Notes: generated by a model not told the origin, from the letters alone. Shown: positions 21,381-32,968, counted from the stretch's first letter. The stretch is DNA of 64,000 bases from Acinonyx jubatus (GCF_027475565.1 NC_069384.1:103573501-103637500); one strand, 5' to 3'. Numbers and translations: made by a program.

Positions 21381-21720
21381 TGTCGCCAGTGTGGACCTAA
21401 CAGGTGAAGCATGGCTCCAGAGCCAACAGTTAACAGCATCAGTAGCTTCCTAATCTCTACGTTGTTCCTAGAGTTAACAGTGCGAGGGGGTGGGGGGGTG
21501 GCGCTGTTGGAGACTTGCTGATTTCCCATCTTCCTGACCAGCAGAGTTGGCAGTTTCCTTGGGGGCGGGGTTCTTCATTGTTCTTCTGGCAGTCAGTCCT
21601 GGAAGCCCAGCCCCAGCATACTGTAAGCACCTAACTCCCTGTTTGAAGCCCTTTTGCCCTCAGTGCTTAAAATAGCTAGAGTAGTTTGTTTTCTGTAACA
21701 GAACTCTGACTAATGCAAAG
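21380..21720 (+). repeat. Old LTR-like repeat, 3' part (tentative)
   Basis: The sequence 'agcccagccccagcatactg', 'taagcacctaactccctgtt', 'tgcttaaaatagctagagta' and the ending 'aactctgactaatgcaaa' resembles the 3' end of an ancient LTR class that finishes '...cctgactaatac'. The family name is not assigned, and the 5' boundary is a guess. Confidence 0.4.
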
Positions 21721-22858
21721 GAAAAATGAGAAATCTGGGAACATCTGGCCCTGATTTTGGTTATGGAAACGATAGGCTCATAATGAGCAGTAGGCTCCAA
21801 CTTGCAGAAATCCTACCATACCTCAGCGTAGCCCCCAACTGGAGGCCATATATAATATGCTGTTTTTCATTTTATTGGTAGCATGTAGCATGTAGCATAT
21901 TTGTTTTTGACATCCCACTTTTCTTAGTTATTTTACCTCCCTGCTCCCAGTCAGGATTTTAGTTTGCCACCACACTAATACTTACCTAAGACTTGTTCGA
22001 AAAACATTTTTAAAAATTTTCTCATGTAAAATGTAATTCTTCCATTCTGAATATACTCCAAAATGTCCCCATATCAAAACTAGAAAGCTGTATACCTAAA
22101 CTGCATCATTTACGTCCCTGATAGAACCGTTTTTGCTAAACTATGAAAGTAGTTGTTTTATTAATCCTAAGGATGTTGTTGAGGAAATTGTAATGTGTCC
22201 TCTATGATGACACAGCAAAGAAGCTTCTTCCAAGTCAAGTTTTACCTTATAATCACATAATAGATCACATTTTGCTTTTGCATTGGCTTTTAGAAAGGTG
22301 GGCTAAAGGCCACCTGAGCGGTCGACTTCTCATAGTGAACATGACTTCATGCTTGTATACCGTGTACTAACCCTACTCCTGTGTCTCATGGTTACTACTG
22401 GGGTTTTCTCTTCACTCAGATTTCTTCACATATTAAAAATCATCCTGTTGTACTATGTTTGGAATCCACTTTAAATCTTTCTTATAATATAATGAAGAAT
22501 AAATAAATATTTAAATAAAGTGCCTTCACTTCCCCTGCTCTATTCCTTTTATTATGTCTAATAGACACCTGTTCCTCAGTTCTCTCTGCCTTTATTCTGC
22601 CAAAGTCTTAACAGACCAAGGCTATTCATGGGTATACTTAGGATTTTGCAATCTAACAAAAATTTTAAAGATGTAGTCAAGTTGAAGAATGAGGAAATTT
22701 TAGCAAAAACCAAACCAATTTTTTCAGTGATTTTTACTGACTAAGAAACCCAGATTTTTGTGTAAACCAAATGGAAGATAGTCTTTTTTGGGAAGCAAAG
22801 GATTACACTTCTTTTGAAATATCCAGTATCTTATCTTAAGCTAACCTGTTTTTTCTTT
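21721..22858. other. Unassigned non-coding block
   Basis: AT-rich sequence without assigned repeats. A minor 'gtagcat' triplication lies at about 21879-21899. Confidence 0.4.
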
Positions 22859-22859
22859 C

Positions 22860-23175
22860 TTAATTAAACATTTTATTTTGAGATAATTATAATTCACATG
22901 CTGTTGCAAGAATAATATGAGCAATCTTATGTACCTCTTGTCCAATTTTCCCCAGTGGAAATATCTGGCAAAACTATAGAACAACATCACATCTAAGAAA
23001 TTGATATCAATACAGTCAAGATACAGGACATTTCCATCACCATAAGGATTCCTCTGTTGCCCTTTTTGATTGCAGAAGGAAAGGAAGCGAACTTCCTTTC
23101 CTCCCAACCCCACCTATGACAACCATTAATCTTTTCTTCATTTCTACACTTTCGTCAATCCAAGAATAGCTAATT
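22860..23175 (-). mobile_element. L1 3' UTR fragment, antisense
   Basis: Antisense L1 3' UTR phrases: 'tattttgagataattataat', 'tcacatgctgttgcaagaat', 'aaaactatagaacaacatca', 'cagtcaagatacaggacatt', 'tccatcaccataaggattcc' and 'atgacaaccattaatctttt'. Several consensus segments are missing. A 90-codon minus-strand frame (22841-23113) lies inside it and is not a gene. Confidence 0.75.
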
Positions 23176-23940
23176 TCTTTTAATGGCAAAAATGTTTATC
23201 ACAGGTGACTACATGACATTTACCACCACTCTCTCCCAACTTTGATCTATTATCTGCCCTTCTCTAATCTACCCTGTATCCAAGAAGGCTGATTATTGAG
23301 GACTATAGCCAGACTCTCTGGTTGTCTGGCTTCCAATTAGAGTCAGTCATAAGAAGCACTGGCAGAAGATGGAAGGTGTGGGAGAAAAGAGATGTAAGAA
23401 TATTCATTCCCTTGTGCATACACCCTCCCCCACTGTCTTATGAGGGGAGGTAATGGTGAAGGAGGAGGGGAAAAGGAGGAGGGGAAGAAGAAGGAGAATA
23501 TCCAGAAGAAGAGGAAGCACTACCAACGCCACCAGAGAGGAAAGTGCCCAGGTGAAGAAATGGAAAGAGACTTTGGCCAGTTGAGTTAGCTGCCTTTCAA
23601 GGGGTGGAACTATCTTAGACATTGAATTAATTAATCACTAATGACCATGATGGACTGAAGATTAGAATTTGAGATTGAATTCTTTGATCTAATTCTTGAT
23701 CTAGGTAAGGGTTAAGACTTAATTAGATTCAAAGCAAAATGGAAAATCATGGGATTTCTTTTTTCTTAAAGTTTGTAGACCACAGTTAACACTCCCTCTC
23801 ATTAATGGTTTGGTGCTCCTAGCTACTGCTGAATTACTCAATCCCAGAATCTACTAGTTTGTAGTTTAAAACGCTTATGTTCTGCCTTCAGTGAATAAAC
23901 TGTCATTGTCATGTCATGTCTACTTATGGATTATAGCCAA
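23176..23940. other. Unassigned sequence with a purine-rich tract
   Basis: Contains a GGA/GAA-rich purine tract at about 23440-23520. No recognised gene or repeat otherwise. Confidence 0.4.
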
Positions 23941-24152
23941 AGTTTAATAAACAACTATGTGTCAGGCTTGGGCTAAGCATTTTACATTCATTATTTTATC
24001 TGAGCCAACAATGTTGTGAGGTAGATATTTCCTAAATTGACAGAGAGGAAACCTTAAGTTCAGAGATCCTAAATAATTTGCCCAAGGACACACAACTCGT
24101 AAGTGGAGGATATGGAATTCAAGTCTATCTTTTAATAATTATGCCATATTGC
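23941..24152 (-). repeat. MIR SINE, antisense
   Basis: Near-complete reverse MIR: 'aactatgtgtcaggcttggg', 'ctaagcattttacattcatt', 'aatgttgtgaggtagatatt', 'gagaggaaaccttaagttca', 'tttgcccaaggacacacaac' and 'tcgtaagtggaggatatgga'. Confidence 0.85.
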
Positions 24153-24224
24153 CTCTCAATAAGGTGGACGTTTTCCACCTGGAAATGGAAAGAGGGGGAT
24201 GCTCCTTCCAATGATCTTGATTGT

Positions 24225-24552
24225 TCTTCCCTTCCCTCTTATCCTGGATAGCTCCTATACATTCTTGATTTCTAGTCAAGAGTCATATCTTCAGGGAGCC
24301 ATCCCCATCTCCCTTCCCAGGAATACCCCTCATGAATGCTCTCATAGCACTCTGGATTTCTTGTTTGTAACAGATGTCACCACCGAAATTTATATTTGCT
24401 TGTGTGATTCTTTTGATCAATGTCTATCTTCTATTCTCTAGATTGTAAGCTGCATCAGAGAGGCCATTTTGCTCCATTATATCTCTAACACTTATAGCAC
24501 GATGCCTAACATATAATGAGTGATCAACAAATTTTTATTGATTGAATGAATC
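24225..24552 (+). repeat. L2 LINE 3' end, sense
   Basis: 'cttcagggagccatccccat', 'catagcactctggatttctt', 'ctagattgtaagctgcatca', 'acgatgcctaacatataatg' and terminal 'aatttttattgattgaatga' follow the L2 3' end. An 80-codon frame at 24199-24441 is L2-derived noise. Confidence 0.8.
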
Positions 24553-25596
24553 CTTTTATAGTCATTTCATAGAATTGTAGGTTCTCAGAGTCAGAAGTCA
24601 CTCCAACTGCTAACTATAGCATTCATCCATAAGAAGTCCTATGGCATCATTGTAACCAACTGGTCAACCAACTGTTCTTGAACCATCTTTAGATCACTTT
24701 GACTACTAGTGCCAGTCATTGTTCAGGAGAGCATACTAATGACCTCCAGTGCTATCTATCTCCTCCACCCCCCAAAAAGAAAGCTTCACCCAAGTCACCC
24801 AAGTCTTCTCTTCTTCAGGCTGCATGTATCCATTGCCTTAGACTACTCTCATATCATCAGTCTGTCCACATTCTTCTGAATCTGTGTTTCTCATGCTTAC
24901 TACTCTCATGCTTAGTTCAGATGGCGACCTGAACTTTAGATATGGTCTGACCAGATTTAAACTAAGATTATGCTAACTGAATCTCATCTCTGACTGATAT
25001 AGAGTATGAAGGAAACCTCAATTTCCATTTAAAATATCTGTAATGGAGGTAATTATTTAATCACTACCTAGTGTTTCCCAACTACCTGTGCTGGGCCTCT
25101 CTCTTCCATGCCACTCTATTCCCCTTGCCTCACTGGAAGCCAAGGATTCTCATGCACCCTACTTAAGGGACAGGTAGAGCTCATGGGTATCTTGGACAAT
25201 CAAAAAATTGGACTTATTTACATGAGGAAGTATAGATGGAATTCAGAAAAGTATTTGGATACAAGTGAATGTTCTTAGGCTGGACAAACCACAGGTGGCA
25301 TGAAAATACCTGTTGACAGAAGGAATGGCAAACTAGCTCTTCTGCCTACGCCTCATGCAATGCTCTTTAAAGTGGTGGTTAGTGATCTCAGCTTCCTCCT
25401 GGTACTGGGCTCCAAAAGTGCTGGGTAGTCTTCTGATGTTGACCATCCTCACCTCCATCAAGCCTCTTCATGCTGTACTTTGTAGGTACCCCATGAAGGT
25501 CAGGTCTTTTTCTCTTTCAATCCCTGACCTCAAGTGTTGTCCTATCTCTGTATTTGTTGGTCTTCCTTAGGAGTGGGGGCTGGTGGCTTGGCCCTT
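24553..25596. other. Unassigned non-coding block
   Basis: No recognised repeat or gene. Two short frames at 24699-24932 and 25355-25570 have no recognised domain. Confidence 0.4.
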
Positions 25597-25612
25597 CAGC
25601 TAATCTCTTTCT

Positions 25613-25839
25613 TTTTTAAAATTTTTTTTTCAACGTTTTTTTATTTATTTTTGGGACAGAGAGAGACAGAGCATGAACGGGGGAGGGGCAGAGAGAGAGG
25701 GAGACACAGAATCGGAAACAGGCTCCAGGCTCCGAGCCATCAGCCCAGAGCCTGACGCAGGGCTCGAACTCACGGACCGCGAGATCATGACCTGGCTGAA
25801 GTCGGACGCTTAACCGACTGCGCCACCCAGGCGCCCCAA
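25613..25839 (-). mobile_element. Young felid tRNA-Lys SINE
   Basis: Antisense SINE very close to what I take as the felid consensus: 'gcatgaacgggggaggggca', 'ctcgaactcacggaccgcga', 'gtcggacgcttaaccgactg' and head 'cgccacccaggcgcccc'. CpG sites are largely intact. It carries 'ccatcagcccagagcctgac', which marks the younger type, and lacks 'agc' of the usual 'gacctgagctgaag'. Exact 16-bp TSD 'cagctaatctctttct' at 25597-25612 and 25840-25855. Confidence 0.97.
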
Positions 25840-25855
25840 CAGCTAATCTCTTTCT

Positions 25856-26261
25856 ATTTTTATGTCACGATCTCTGGGCTCCTTCAAGATATCCCTTTGA
25901 TTTTCCTCAAAAGTCTGCTTCAGAGTCACAAAACTGAACATGTACTGTCCGTCTCTTTTATTCTCAATCTAATCATTCTACTCTCTTTGAGACATTGTGG
26001 TCACATAAAAGGAAGTTGGAAAAAGAAAAGCAAAAATTAATTTTTAAAAATATTATCTTGTTACAATTGTATTGCTACTAAGCCCTATCTGTACTTGCGC
26101 CATTGATTCTTTTGGCCTCGAGACCAGGATCCAACTACTTTTAAATGGAGGTCTTTCTGGTGCTGAAGAAAGAGATTCTTTTCTGTAAAGGAAAACCTAT
26201 TTTAATTTCCAACAGAATTGCCTAATACAAAAAGAAACCAATCTTTTATTTTAAAAATGTT
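25856..26261. other. Unassigned non-coding sequence
   Basis: AT-rich sequence with no recognised repeat or gene. Confidence 0.4.
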
Positions 26262-26770
26262 TATTCATTCAAGAAATATTTATTAAGTTATTGCTGGATG
26301 CCAGGAAGTTTGCTTTTCCATTTCCATTATTTAAAGAAAGAAGAGATAACTGGGAATCACAGGAATCAATATACTGGTTGGTCATAAATAAGATACTCTC
26401 TTTTCTAATAAACTAACATTCTAGTCTGGTTTTATGGATATTGATATGTTCATTCACTCAGTTGTTCATTTGACATGTTTTCTGAGCCCCAGCTCAACAT
26501 TTGGCACTAAACACAGGAAAGACACAGCACCTGCACTCACTGTTTAGTAGACAGTTAAGCAGACAAAACAATAATTACTTTAGAGTATATTTAAAGTTAT
26601 TTGAAGGCCTTGAGAGAGTCATTGATGACTTTCCAGAGGAGGAGAAGCTTGGGCTTCACTTGTAGGGTTGAGTGGGAGCTTAAGAATGTAAGGTAACGTG
26701 GAAGGGACCCTCTAGAACATACAAAACGCAGAAGCCAGAGAAGCAGGCCTATGTTTGGAGAGTGACAAAT
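26262..26770 (-). repeat. L2 LINE fragments, antisense
   Basis: Two stretches: 26262-26310 with 'tcattcaagaaatatttatt' and 'ttgctggatgccagg', and 26440-26770 with 'gttcattcactcagttgttc', 'tgagccccagctcaacattt', 'ggaaagacacagcacctgca' and 'gactttccagaggaggagaa'. Both follow the reverse L2 3' end layout and may be two copies in the same orientation. Confidence 0.55.
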
Positions 26771-28435
26771 TACACAGATTTAGGCCAAGTAGAATGGCTT
26801 TTGTCCAAATACACTTCAACACGCAAGAAAAAACTCAAGTTCTCTGAATTCCTGTGTTCCCTCTTTCTTGAGAGTAAGAGCTTGACTATGTAAGTGGAAG
26901 CCATTCAAATATTTGCTGGTATGGATGAACTATGTTATGCTGAGAGATACTGGTGCACTGATATTTCAGAGCACTGGAAAGTAGAGAAGTAGGGGCTGGC
27001 TCCAGTAAAGACTGGGGATCCCATTTCCATAAAATATTGTGGTAGGTCTTGTTGTAGGACTTCTAGTTCAATTCTGCAGGGTTTTTTTGTGACATAATTT
27101 ACCCATATCTCTCTGGTGGGTCAGCTACAAATCTTGGGCAAAATCCATTTTTGGCTCTTGGCAAACACCACTTACTGTCAAGCTTTAACTCAGCTCTTCC
27201 TCTACCAGTGTTCTTAGGTTAATAAGGGAGAAATGATTTTGGAAAGAGAACATTTATAGAAGAAAATTTGAAAATAATTTTCTTCAATGCACATGGTTAA
27301 TGGAATAAGATTTTTCATCCAACCTATAAGCACTCTGCTAATCTATAATCTAATAATAATTATAATCTAATAATCTAATCTTTAAGGAACTCTATTTGAT
27401 ATTGCAGCTCAAGTTCTTGATTCACCTGGTTCTTTTTGGCTAATCCTCCTTCCCCCCCCTCCAGGCGGAGCAGAAAGGTACTACACTGGCTGAATTAAGA
27501 TCATAGTTATGAATTCAGCTCAAGGCCCCAAACAATAGCCTCCTTTATGCCTCAAGTACTCAGAGAATGACAAACAGAGAAAGAATAAATGCCTATACTC
27601 TGTCAATTATACCGACAATTGCTGAAGGAAGAATTGTCATTTCTATAAATGGTAATGTAAGAAAAATTACATCATTGACTGCTTTTAACTGATAACTCTA
27701 CTGGTTTCAAAAGGTCATCACAAACTCTTGCTACACTTTGGTTTTAAAAATAATCTTTTTATTGAAAATATGAAAAATATATGAGAATATGAAATATTTA
27801 TGGAAAATACATTTTTACAGTTTCAAAATGTATAAACCATGTATAATAAAGTTTGTATAGTTGAACCTTGGAAAATTAAGTGCAAGAATGCAATTGTACT
27901 TCCAGTGTCAAATGCTGTACTCATTTTCTGAAATTTTCAATCAGAAACTAACATCAGATTCTAATTTCACCTGCCAGGAGGAATCCAAGCAAGTTATTTT
28001 CAGGGTGCATTTTTTTTCCTGCCACAATTCAGTTTAGCTTTGCTTTTGGTGGCTGGCCTTTTCAGATATAGAGAGCTCTGTATCACAGATTTGAAGTTAG
28101 GGCATGACTGTTTGGGCAATAACCTTACAGATGTTCTCTGCTTAACAGCAAATATTTTTTTGCTTACTCATGTACGACACTCATAAGTTATTTGCTGAAA
28201 AGTTCTCAAAACATTATAAATGTGTAGGTTTGCCATTGTAAACAAATATCAGTTCAGAAGCTGCTCTTTTATAGAGTAATCTGGTCACTGTAGATTGTAT
28301 ATTTAGTACCTTTTTATTTTAACCAAAGAAATCTCAAGATCACTCCTTGCTGCCCTAGGGTCTCCTGCAGCCTTATTAATGAAGGTGCATGGGCTTTTGT
28401 GTCTATTAAAATAATTATATTTAAAATGTTGTCTT
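26771..28435. other. Unassigned non-coding block
   Basis: About 1.7 kb of AT-rich sequence. A short 'taatctaataat' simple repeat lies at 27340-27380. No recognised gene or repeat. Confidence 0.45.
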
Positions 28436-28622
28436 GGGGTGCCTGGGTGGCTCAAGTCATGATCTCACAGCAGGTGAACTCAAGTCCCCGCATGGGGCTC
28501 TGTGCTGATAGCTCAGAGCCTGGAGCCTGTTTTGGATTCTGTGTCTCCCTTTCTCTCTGCCCCTCCCCCCGCTCATGCTCTGTCTCTCTTTGAAAAATAA
28601 ACATTAAAAACAAATAAAAAAA
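28436..28622 (+). mobile_element. Felid tRNA-Lys SINE with internal deletion
   Basis: Sense SINE reading 'gtgcctgggtggctcaagtc', so about 30 bp between the two 'ggctca' motifs of the normal head is missing. The rest is standard: 'gctctgtgctgatagctcag', 'ttggattctgtgtctccctt', 'ctcatgctctgtctctcttt'. Exact 15-bp TSD 'ttaaaatgttgtctt' at 28421-28435 and 28623-28637. Confidence 0.95.
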
Positions 28623-28859
28623 TTAAAATGTTGTCTTTAGATACAAAGAAGTATCAAGACAGTTTGTAACTGCTGTGATGGTGGCCATTGGTTATTCAGA
28701 AAACCACCTTGTTTGTGATTATTTGGTACAGGACAAGGGTCACAGGCTTCCATCCCTACAGCAGCCAGGCAGATAGCCCAAGTGTCTGAGGCAGGCTATG
28801 CATAGCCTAAGGCCACCTGAGGAGCACATACTCCTTCTAAAGAGAGCAGGGTTTCTTAA

Positions 28860-29090
28860 AAAAAAAAAAAATTTTTATGTTTACTCATTTTCTGAGTTGG
28901 GGGGGAGGGAGAGAGAGAGAGAGTGCATGCAAACAGGGTTGGAGCAGAGAGATAGTGAGACAATGCAAAGCAGGCTCCAGGCTCAGAGCTGTCAGCACAG
29001 AGCCTTACGTGGGGCTCGAGCTCACAGACTGTGAGATCATGACCTGAACTGAAGTCAGAGGCTTAACTGAATGAGCCACCCAGGCACCCC
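28860..29090 (-). mobile_element. Felid tRNA-Lys SINE
   Basis: Antisense SINE: long A/T tail, 'gagagagagagagtgcatgc', 'ggctccaggctcagagctgt', 'gtggggctcgagctcacaga', head 'cacccaggcacccc'. A 20-bp TSD with one mismatch ('aagagagcaggg' then 't/c' then 'ttcttaa') is at 28839-28858 and 29091-29110. The open frame across it is repeat-derived. Confidence 0.94.
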
Positions 29091-29224
29091 AAGAGAGCAG
29101 GGCTTCTTAATTCTGATTGGCTGCAGCCATACAGGAGAGTGGGTCCAAAATGCTGTACTTTCTGTATTTGCTGACTCTTCCAGATAACCCCAAACTCACA
29201 CTTCTATTTAACATCTCTGGATTA

Positions 29225-29421
29225 GGGGCACCTGGGTGGCTCAGTCAGTGAAACATCTGACTCTTGATTTTGGCTCAGGTCATGATCTCATGGTTTGTGA
29301 GTTCCAGCCCTGTGTCTGGCTTTGTGCTAACAGCACAGATTCTGCTTGGGTTTCTGTCTCTCCCTCTCTCTCTGCCCATCCCCTGCTCTCTCTCTTTCAA
29401 AATAAATAAACATTAAAAGAA
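29225..29421 (+). mobile_element. Carnivore tRNA-Lys SINE
   Basis: Sense SINE: 'ggggcacctgggtggctcag', 'tgactcttgattttggctca', 'ttctgcttgggtttctgtct', tail 'aaaataaataaacattaaaa'. The 'actcttgatttt' insertion marks an older carnivore type. TSD 'atctctggatta' (12 bp) at 29213-29224 and 29422-29433. Confidence 0.93.
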
Positions 29422-29514
29422 ATCTCTGGATTAAAGTTAAAATGCCATGTGGGCCAAATGTCTGCAGGCTACCGGTGCTCAACCTCTAGTACAAAACTAT
29501 ATTAATTCTTGCTT

Positions 29515-29638
29515 TGTTTATTAACCAGACTAGGATTCCCTTTACTATGGACCATGTCTTACCAATTTTGGCTTCCCCAAAAGTCTAGAACAGTGCCCAG
29601 CACATAGTAGAGGCCCAAATATTTGTTATTAGACTGAA
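29515..29638 (+). repeat. L2 LINE 3' end fragment
   Basis: 'agtctagaacagtgcccagc', 'acatagtagaggcccaaata' and 'tttgttattagactgaact' match the extreme 3' end of L2. Confidence 0.6.
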
Positions 29639-30112
29639 CTAAGCTCTGGATAAATGAGGCCCTTTTAGAGCTGGACAAAGTTAGGAAATCTAGACATTTT
29701 GAAAAGTTAAACATTCATTATAAACTGTGTCTATTCCAGGCAGAGTGTTCCTATTAGTGATTTGCAGGCTTTAAAGCTTATTTCTTTTTTCGTATTTTGT
29801 CAAGAGAAGATTAGGTTTGGCTGTATGTACTTCTGTGAAAAAAAGAGATGGACAGAGAGTCTTAAGTAATTTATATAAGGTAGTGAAAGGACAAAGTATT
29901 AAGTAAAATATCATTATTATTTTCACTACTATTAATTTCTTTTGATATTAGAAATATTATGACTGAATTAAAAATTACTTTATTCAATATTTACTCACAA
30001 AGTGAGAACTGAGGAAAGCTCCTGTTGTGTTTCTGAAAACTGTGGTGATGAACCCATGATTCAGGAACACTGGCCAATCGCACTACAATTACCACTGCGG
30101 ATTTCAGCTTAG
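29639..30112. other. Unassigned non-coding sequence
   Basis: No recognised element. AT-rich. Confidence 0.4.
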
Positions 30113-30120
30113 CTAGGGAA

Positions 30121-30253
30121 TTTTTTTTAAGATTTTTAAGATTTTTTTTAAGATTTTATGTTTTTAAAGTAATGTCTATACCCAACATGGGGCTCGAACT
30201 CACAACTCAGAGATTGAGTCATATTCTCTACCATCTGAGTCAGCCAAGAGCCC
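30121..30253 (-). mobile_element. Short CAN-SINE variant, antisense
   Basis: Reads 'aagattttatgtttttaaag', 'taatgtctatacccaacatg', 'gggctcgaactcacaactca' and head 'gtcagccaagagcccc'. This is the short carnivore SINE lacking the CT-rich stretch. Its tail holds three 'aagattttt' blocks. TSD 'ctagggaa' (8 bp) at 30113-30120 and 30254-30261. Confidence 0.88.
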
Positions 30254-30261
30254 CTAGGGAA

Positions 30262-30746
30262 ATAATTTTTATAGTTTTCTTTTTATTACAACAAGTAGAT
30301 AAACTCTCTCAAGCCTATGTATTATTCAAAGTCATAATTGATTATTCCCCAACTAAGACTTTCAGGAAATTTGTCAGAATTTTGCAGTGGTCCCAACATT
30401 TACCCCGACGCACCTCAAGGTATGGATTTGGACTGGGGTAAGTACTGTTATTGCCATCAGCCACATTATACAGATGAGTAAGTTGAGGTTGAGATATGAT
30501 AAGCTTCAGAGCTAGTAATCACCACACCATTCTGACTTTCATACTGCCTGAAATCTTCCTAATTTCCCCATTACTCTTTCCCCTGTGCTACTGTATGTAA
30601 ACAGTTTACCTAAGAAAATAGAATTGAAGGCAAAAAAGATCAACAAGGAGTAAGATGGCCCCTACATAGCCCCGAAAATATAAGAAAAATTACAATAAAA
30701 ATGGACAAAGTCACAATCATAACTGCCCATTTTTAAATATATATAT
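30262..30746. other. Unassigned non-coding sequence
   Basis: No recognised element before the tiny L1 insert. Confidence 0.4.
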
Positions 30747-30756
30747 AAGAAAATGA

Positions 30757-30802
30757 TAACACTGTACATTAATTATACTTGAGTTTAAAAAAATAAATTA
30801 AA
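30757..30802 (+). mobile_element. Very short L1 3' end insertion
   Basis: 'taacactgtacattaattat' and 'acttgagtttaaaaaaat' match the last bases of carnivore L1. A 10-bp direct repeat 'aagaaaatga' flanks it (30747-30756, 30803-30812), so this looks like an L1 copy truncated to about 45 bp. Confidence 0.55.
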
Positions 30803-30812
30803 AAGAAAATGA

Positions 30813-31130
30813 CAGGTCACATAGAAAATATCTAGAACCCTGCATGTAGAAAATATGCCTCTTTTTAAATATTTGACATGTATTAAATTACATAGGAAAA
30901 TGGAAGTTTAAATTCTTATAGAATGGGAAATCTAAGACCATTTTCTCCAGTGATAGAATAATCAAGTACCAAGTTATCAGTTTAAAATCTTTTATTTAAG
31001 TGTTTAAAATCACATTGAAAACACTCATGGTTCTAAAAAGATACATGGCTGATAGTGGAAAGTAGCCTTGCATTAAAATTTAGGTCTTCTGATTATCATA
31101 CCATTTCATACCATACAGACTGCCTGTAAC
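30813..31130. other. Unassigned AT-rich sequence
   Basis: No recognised element. Confidence 0.4.
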
Positions 31131-31560
31131 CTGCTTTTTTCTCCCTTTTAATTTGCTCTTCTGTCTCAGTACTGCACCTTTTTCAGTGAATGTCTAGTGT
31201 TTCCACCATTATAAACGAGAGCAATGGACACCCACATACATACACCTATACTCTCTTGTTCAATTATTTGCTTGAAATGACCAGATGTTGTATTATTACA
31301 ATTACTTCTTTTAAAATCAGTATCTATTAAATATATTATATTCTATAATCCACATCCCCTTATTTTGTTGGAGAAACTGGATCATTTGTGGTTGGAGAAA
31401 CTGGATCACTTGTCCTATAAAATATTCTATATTCAGGATTTGCCTGATTACTCTCTTGTGGTATCATTTAACTTTTTCCCTAATGCTGTCTACTTGCTAT
31501 TTATTAATTAACGTAGAGTTTTGATTAGATTCAGATTCATTTTTTAAGCAAGAATACTTT
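31130..31560 (-). mobile_element. Old repeat resembling an antisense L1 3' UTR (tentative)
   Basis: 'ggagaaactggatcacttgt', 'attcaggatttgcctgatta', 'ctcttgtggtatcatttaac', 'gttttgattagattcagatt' and 'aagcaagaatactttataag' appear in the order of a known old antisense repeat that I associate with L1M 3' UTRs. It contains a 24-bp tandem duplication at 31367-31414. Confidence 0.4.
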
Positions 31561-32295
31561 ATAAGAGCCAACTACATCTTTCTGATGAATGCAAGCCACT
31601 TACTTCTGACGTTTTAATATCATCTTTCGTTAAGATTGAAAACTTTCTAAAGAGTGGGCATGGTTATGTCTGGGCTCTTCACCATGTGAAATGAGATGGC
31701 CTGGCATTATAGAACACTGGGCCAACAGCACTTGTTTTTATATACCAGGCATATGAGATTTCTCTCTGCCTAGTACATCTTATCCACCTCTTCTTTTTTT
31801 CTTTGACCAATTTGGAAAGCCTCTCTAGTGTGCCTTTCAGGAGCCACTGAGAGGAGCTCCAGCACAAACTGCTTGCCACCGTTTCCTGAGGACCATTTCC
31901 ATTGTCTTCTAGATATTTTCACTCTATTTCCTTCTGCCACCACTAGATACCATTTGTAGGAGAATTTCCACATAACCCTGTTATACCTGGCCTTAGTGAT
32001 GAAGGCCTGGACAGAATTCTGCAAGATTCTACTGGCTACCATTGTCACTATTCATTTTCCCACGTCCAACCTTGCCTCTCTCCCCTTGGACATGAAACTT
32101 TGTGCAGTCTTACAATCACAATTCGAGCAGTACTCCAGTCTAATTTTGGTTCTCACTTTCCTGTTTATCTTTCAAGTCTGCATTTAGGTGTATAAACACC
32201 CCGATGGCTCCATTAAACTCTCCTCGACTAGTGCTACCTGCTTATATTGGGCTCATGCCAACCCTCAGAGTGGGACCTAGCCAGAAATCCAGATA
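31561..32295. other. Unassigned non-coding sequence
   Basis: No recognised repeat. Overlapping minus-strand frames at 31679-31879 and 31770-32048 (92 codons) have no recognisable domain. Confidence 0.4.
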
Positions 32296-32535
32296 TAACA
32301 TAGTGGTTAAGAGCCCAGGCTCTGGAGGCAGGCAGACCTGGGGTTGATATTGAGCTATAGCACTTTCTAGCTATCAAGTTACCCACATATACAAATACAA
32401 GTTTCTGTAAAATGATGTTAATATTTGCTATATAGGGTTGTTGTGAAGATCAAATGAGACAGAGCGAAATGCCTAGGCCAATGCCTGGCCCATGGTAAAT
32501 GCCCAAAGAATGGAAGCATTGTTTTTAGTGTTATC
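32296..32535 (+). repeat. MIR SINE, near full length
   Basis: Sense MIR including the tRNA-like head: 'acatagtggttaagagccca', 'ggctctggaggcaggcagac', 'ctttctagctatcaagttac', 'gttgttgtgaagatcaaatg' and 'atgcctggcccatggtaaat'. One of the best preserved MIRs in the window. Confidence 0.92.
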
Positions 32536-32714
32536 ATATTCCCATATTCGTGCTAGGTCTCTAGCCCTTTAGTTCCACTGGGCATGGAGACACAGTTAGG
32601 ATGTCAAAAATTAGTATTTAATAGAGAACAGATACAATAAAATACTGAAACAAAGTCAAGTCTAATGAAGCCTACATAGTTTAAAGTAATACAATATTCC
32701 TGAGGATAGAATAA

Positions 32715-32870
32715 TGCAATTATAGAGCTGGAAGAGATTTTAGGGGTAACCAAATCCGATCCCTCACTTAACAGATGAGACAACTGAGGCCCAGACAGTT
32801 TGAACAATCTTCAGTCTTCTTCAAGTTCCTCTACCAACTGAGCAGGTGCATTGCAATACAAACCCATGTC
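32715..32870 (-). repeat. MIR-like fragment, antisense (tentative)
   Basis: 'agctggaagagattttaggg', 'taaccaaatccgatccctca' and 'cttaacagatgagacaactg' then 'aggcccaga' follow the old mammalian repeat type 'cccctcattttacagatgaggaaactgaggccc'. Confidence 0.45.
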
Positions 32871-32968
32871 TGACTTTGGCCAGATTGTTTTCCTCCACAA
32901 TGCACTCACTTGGTAATGACATACTCCATTACCTTTTGGCTTTGTACTAGTGACTGGGATTATGATGC

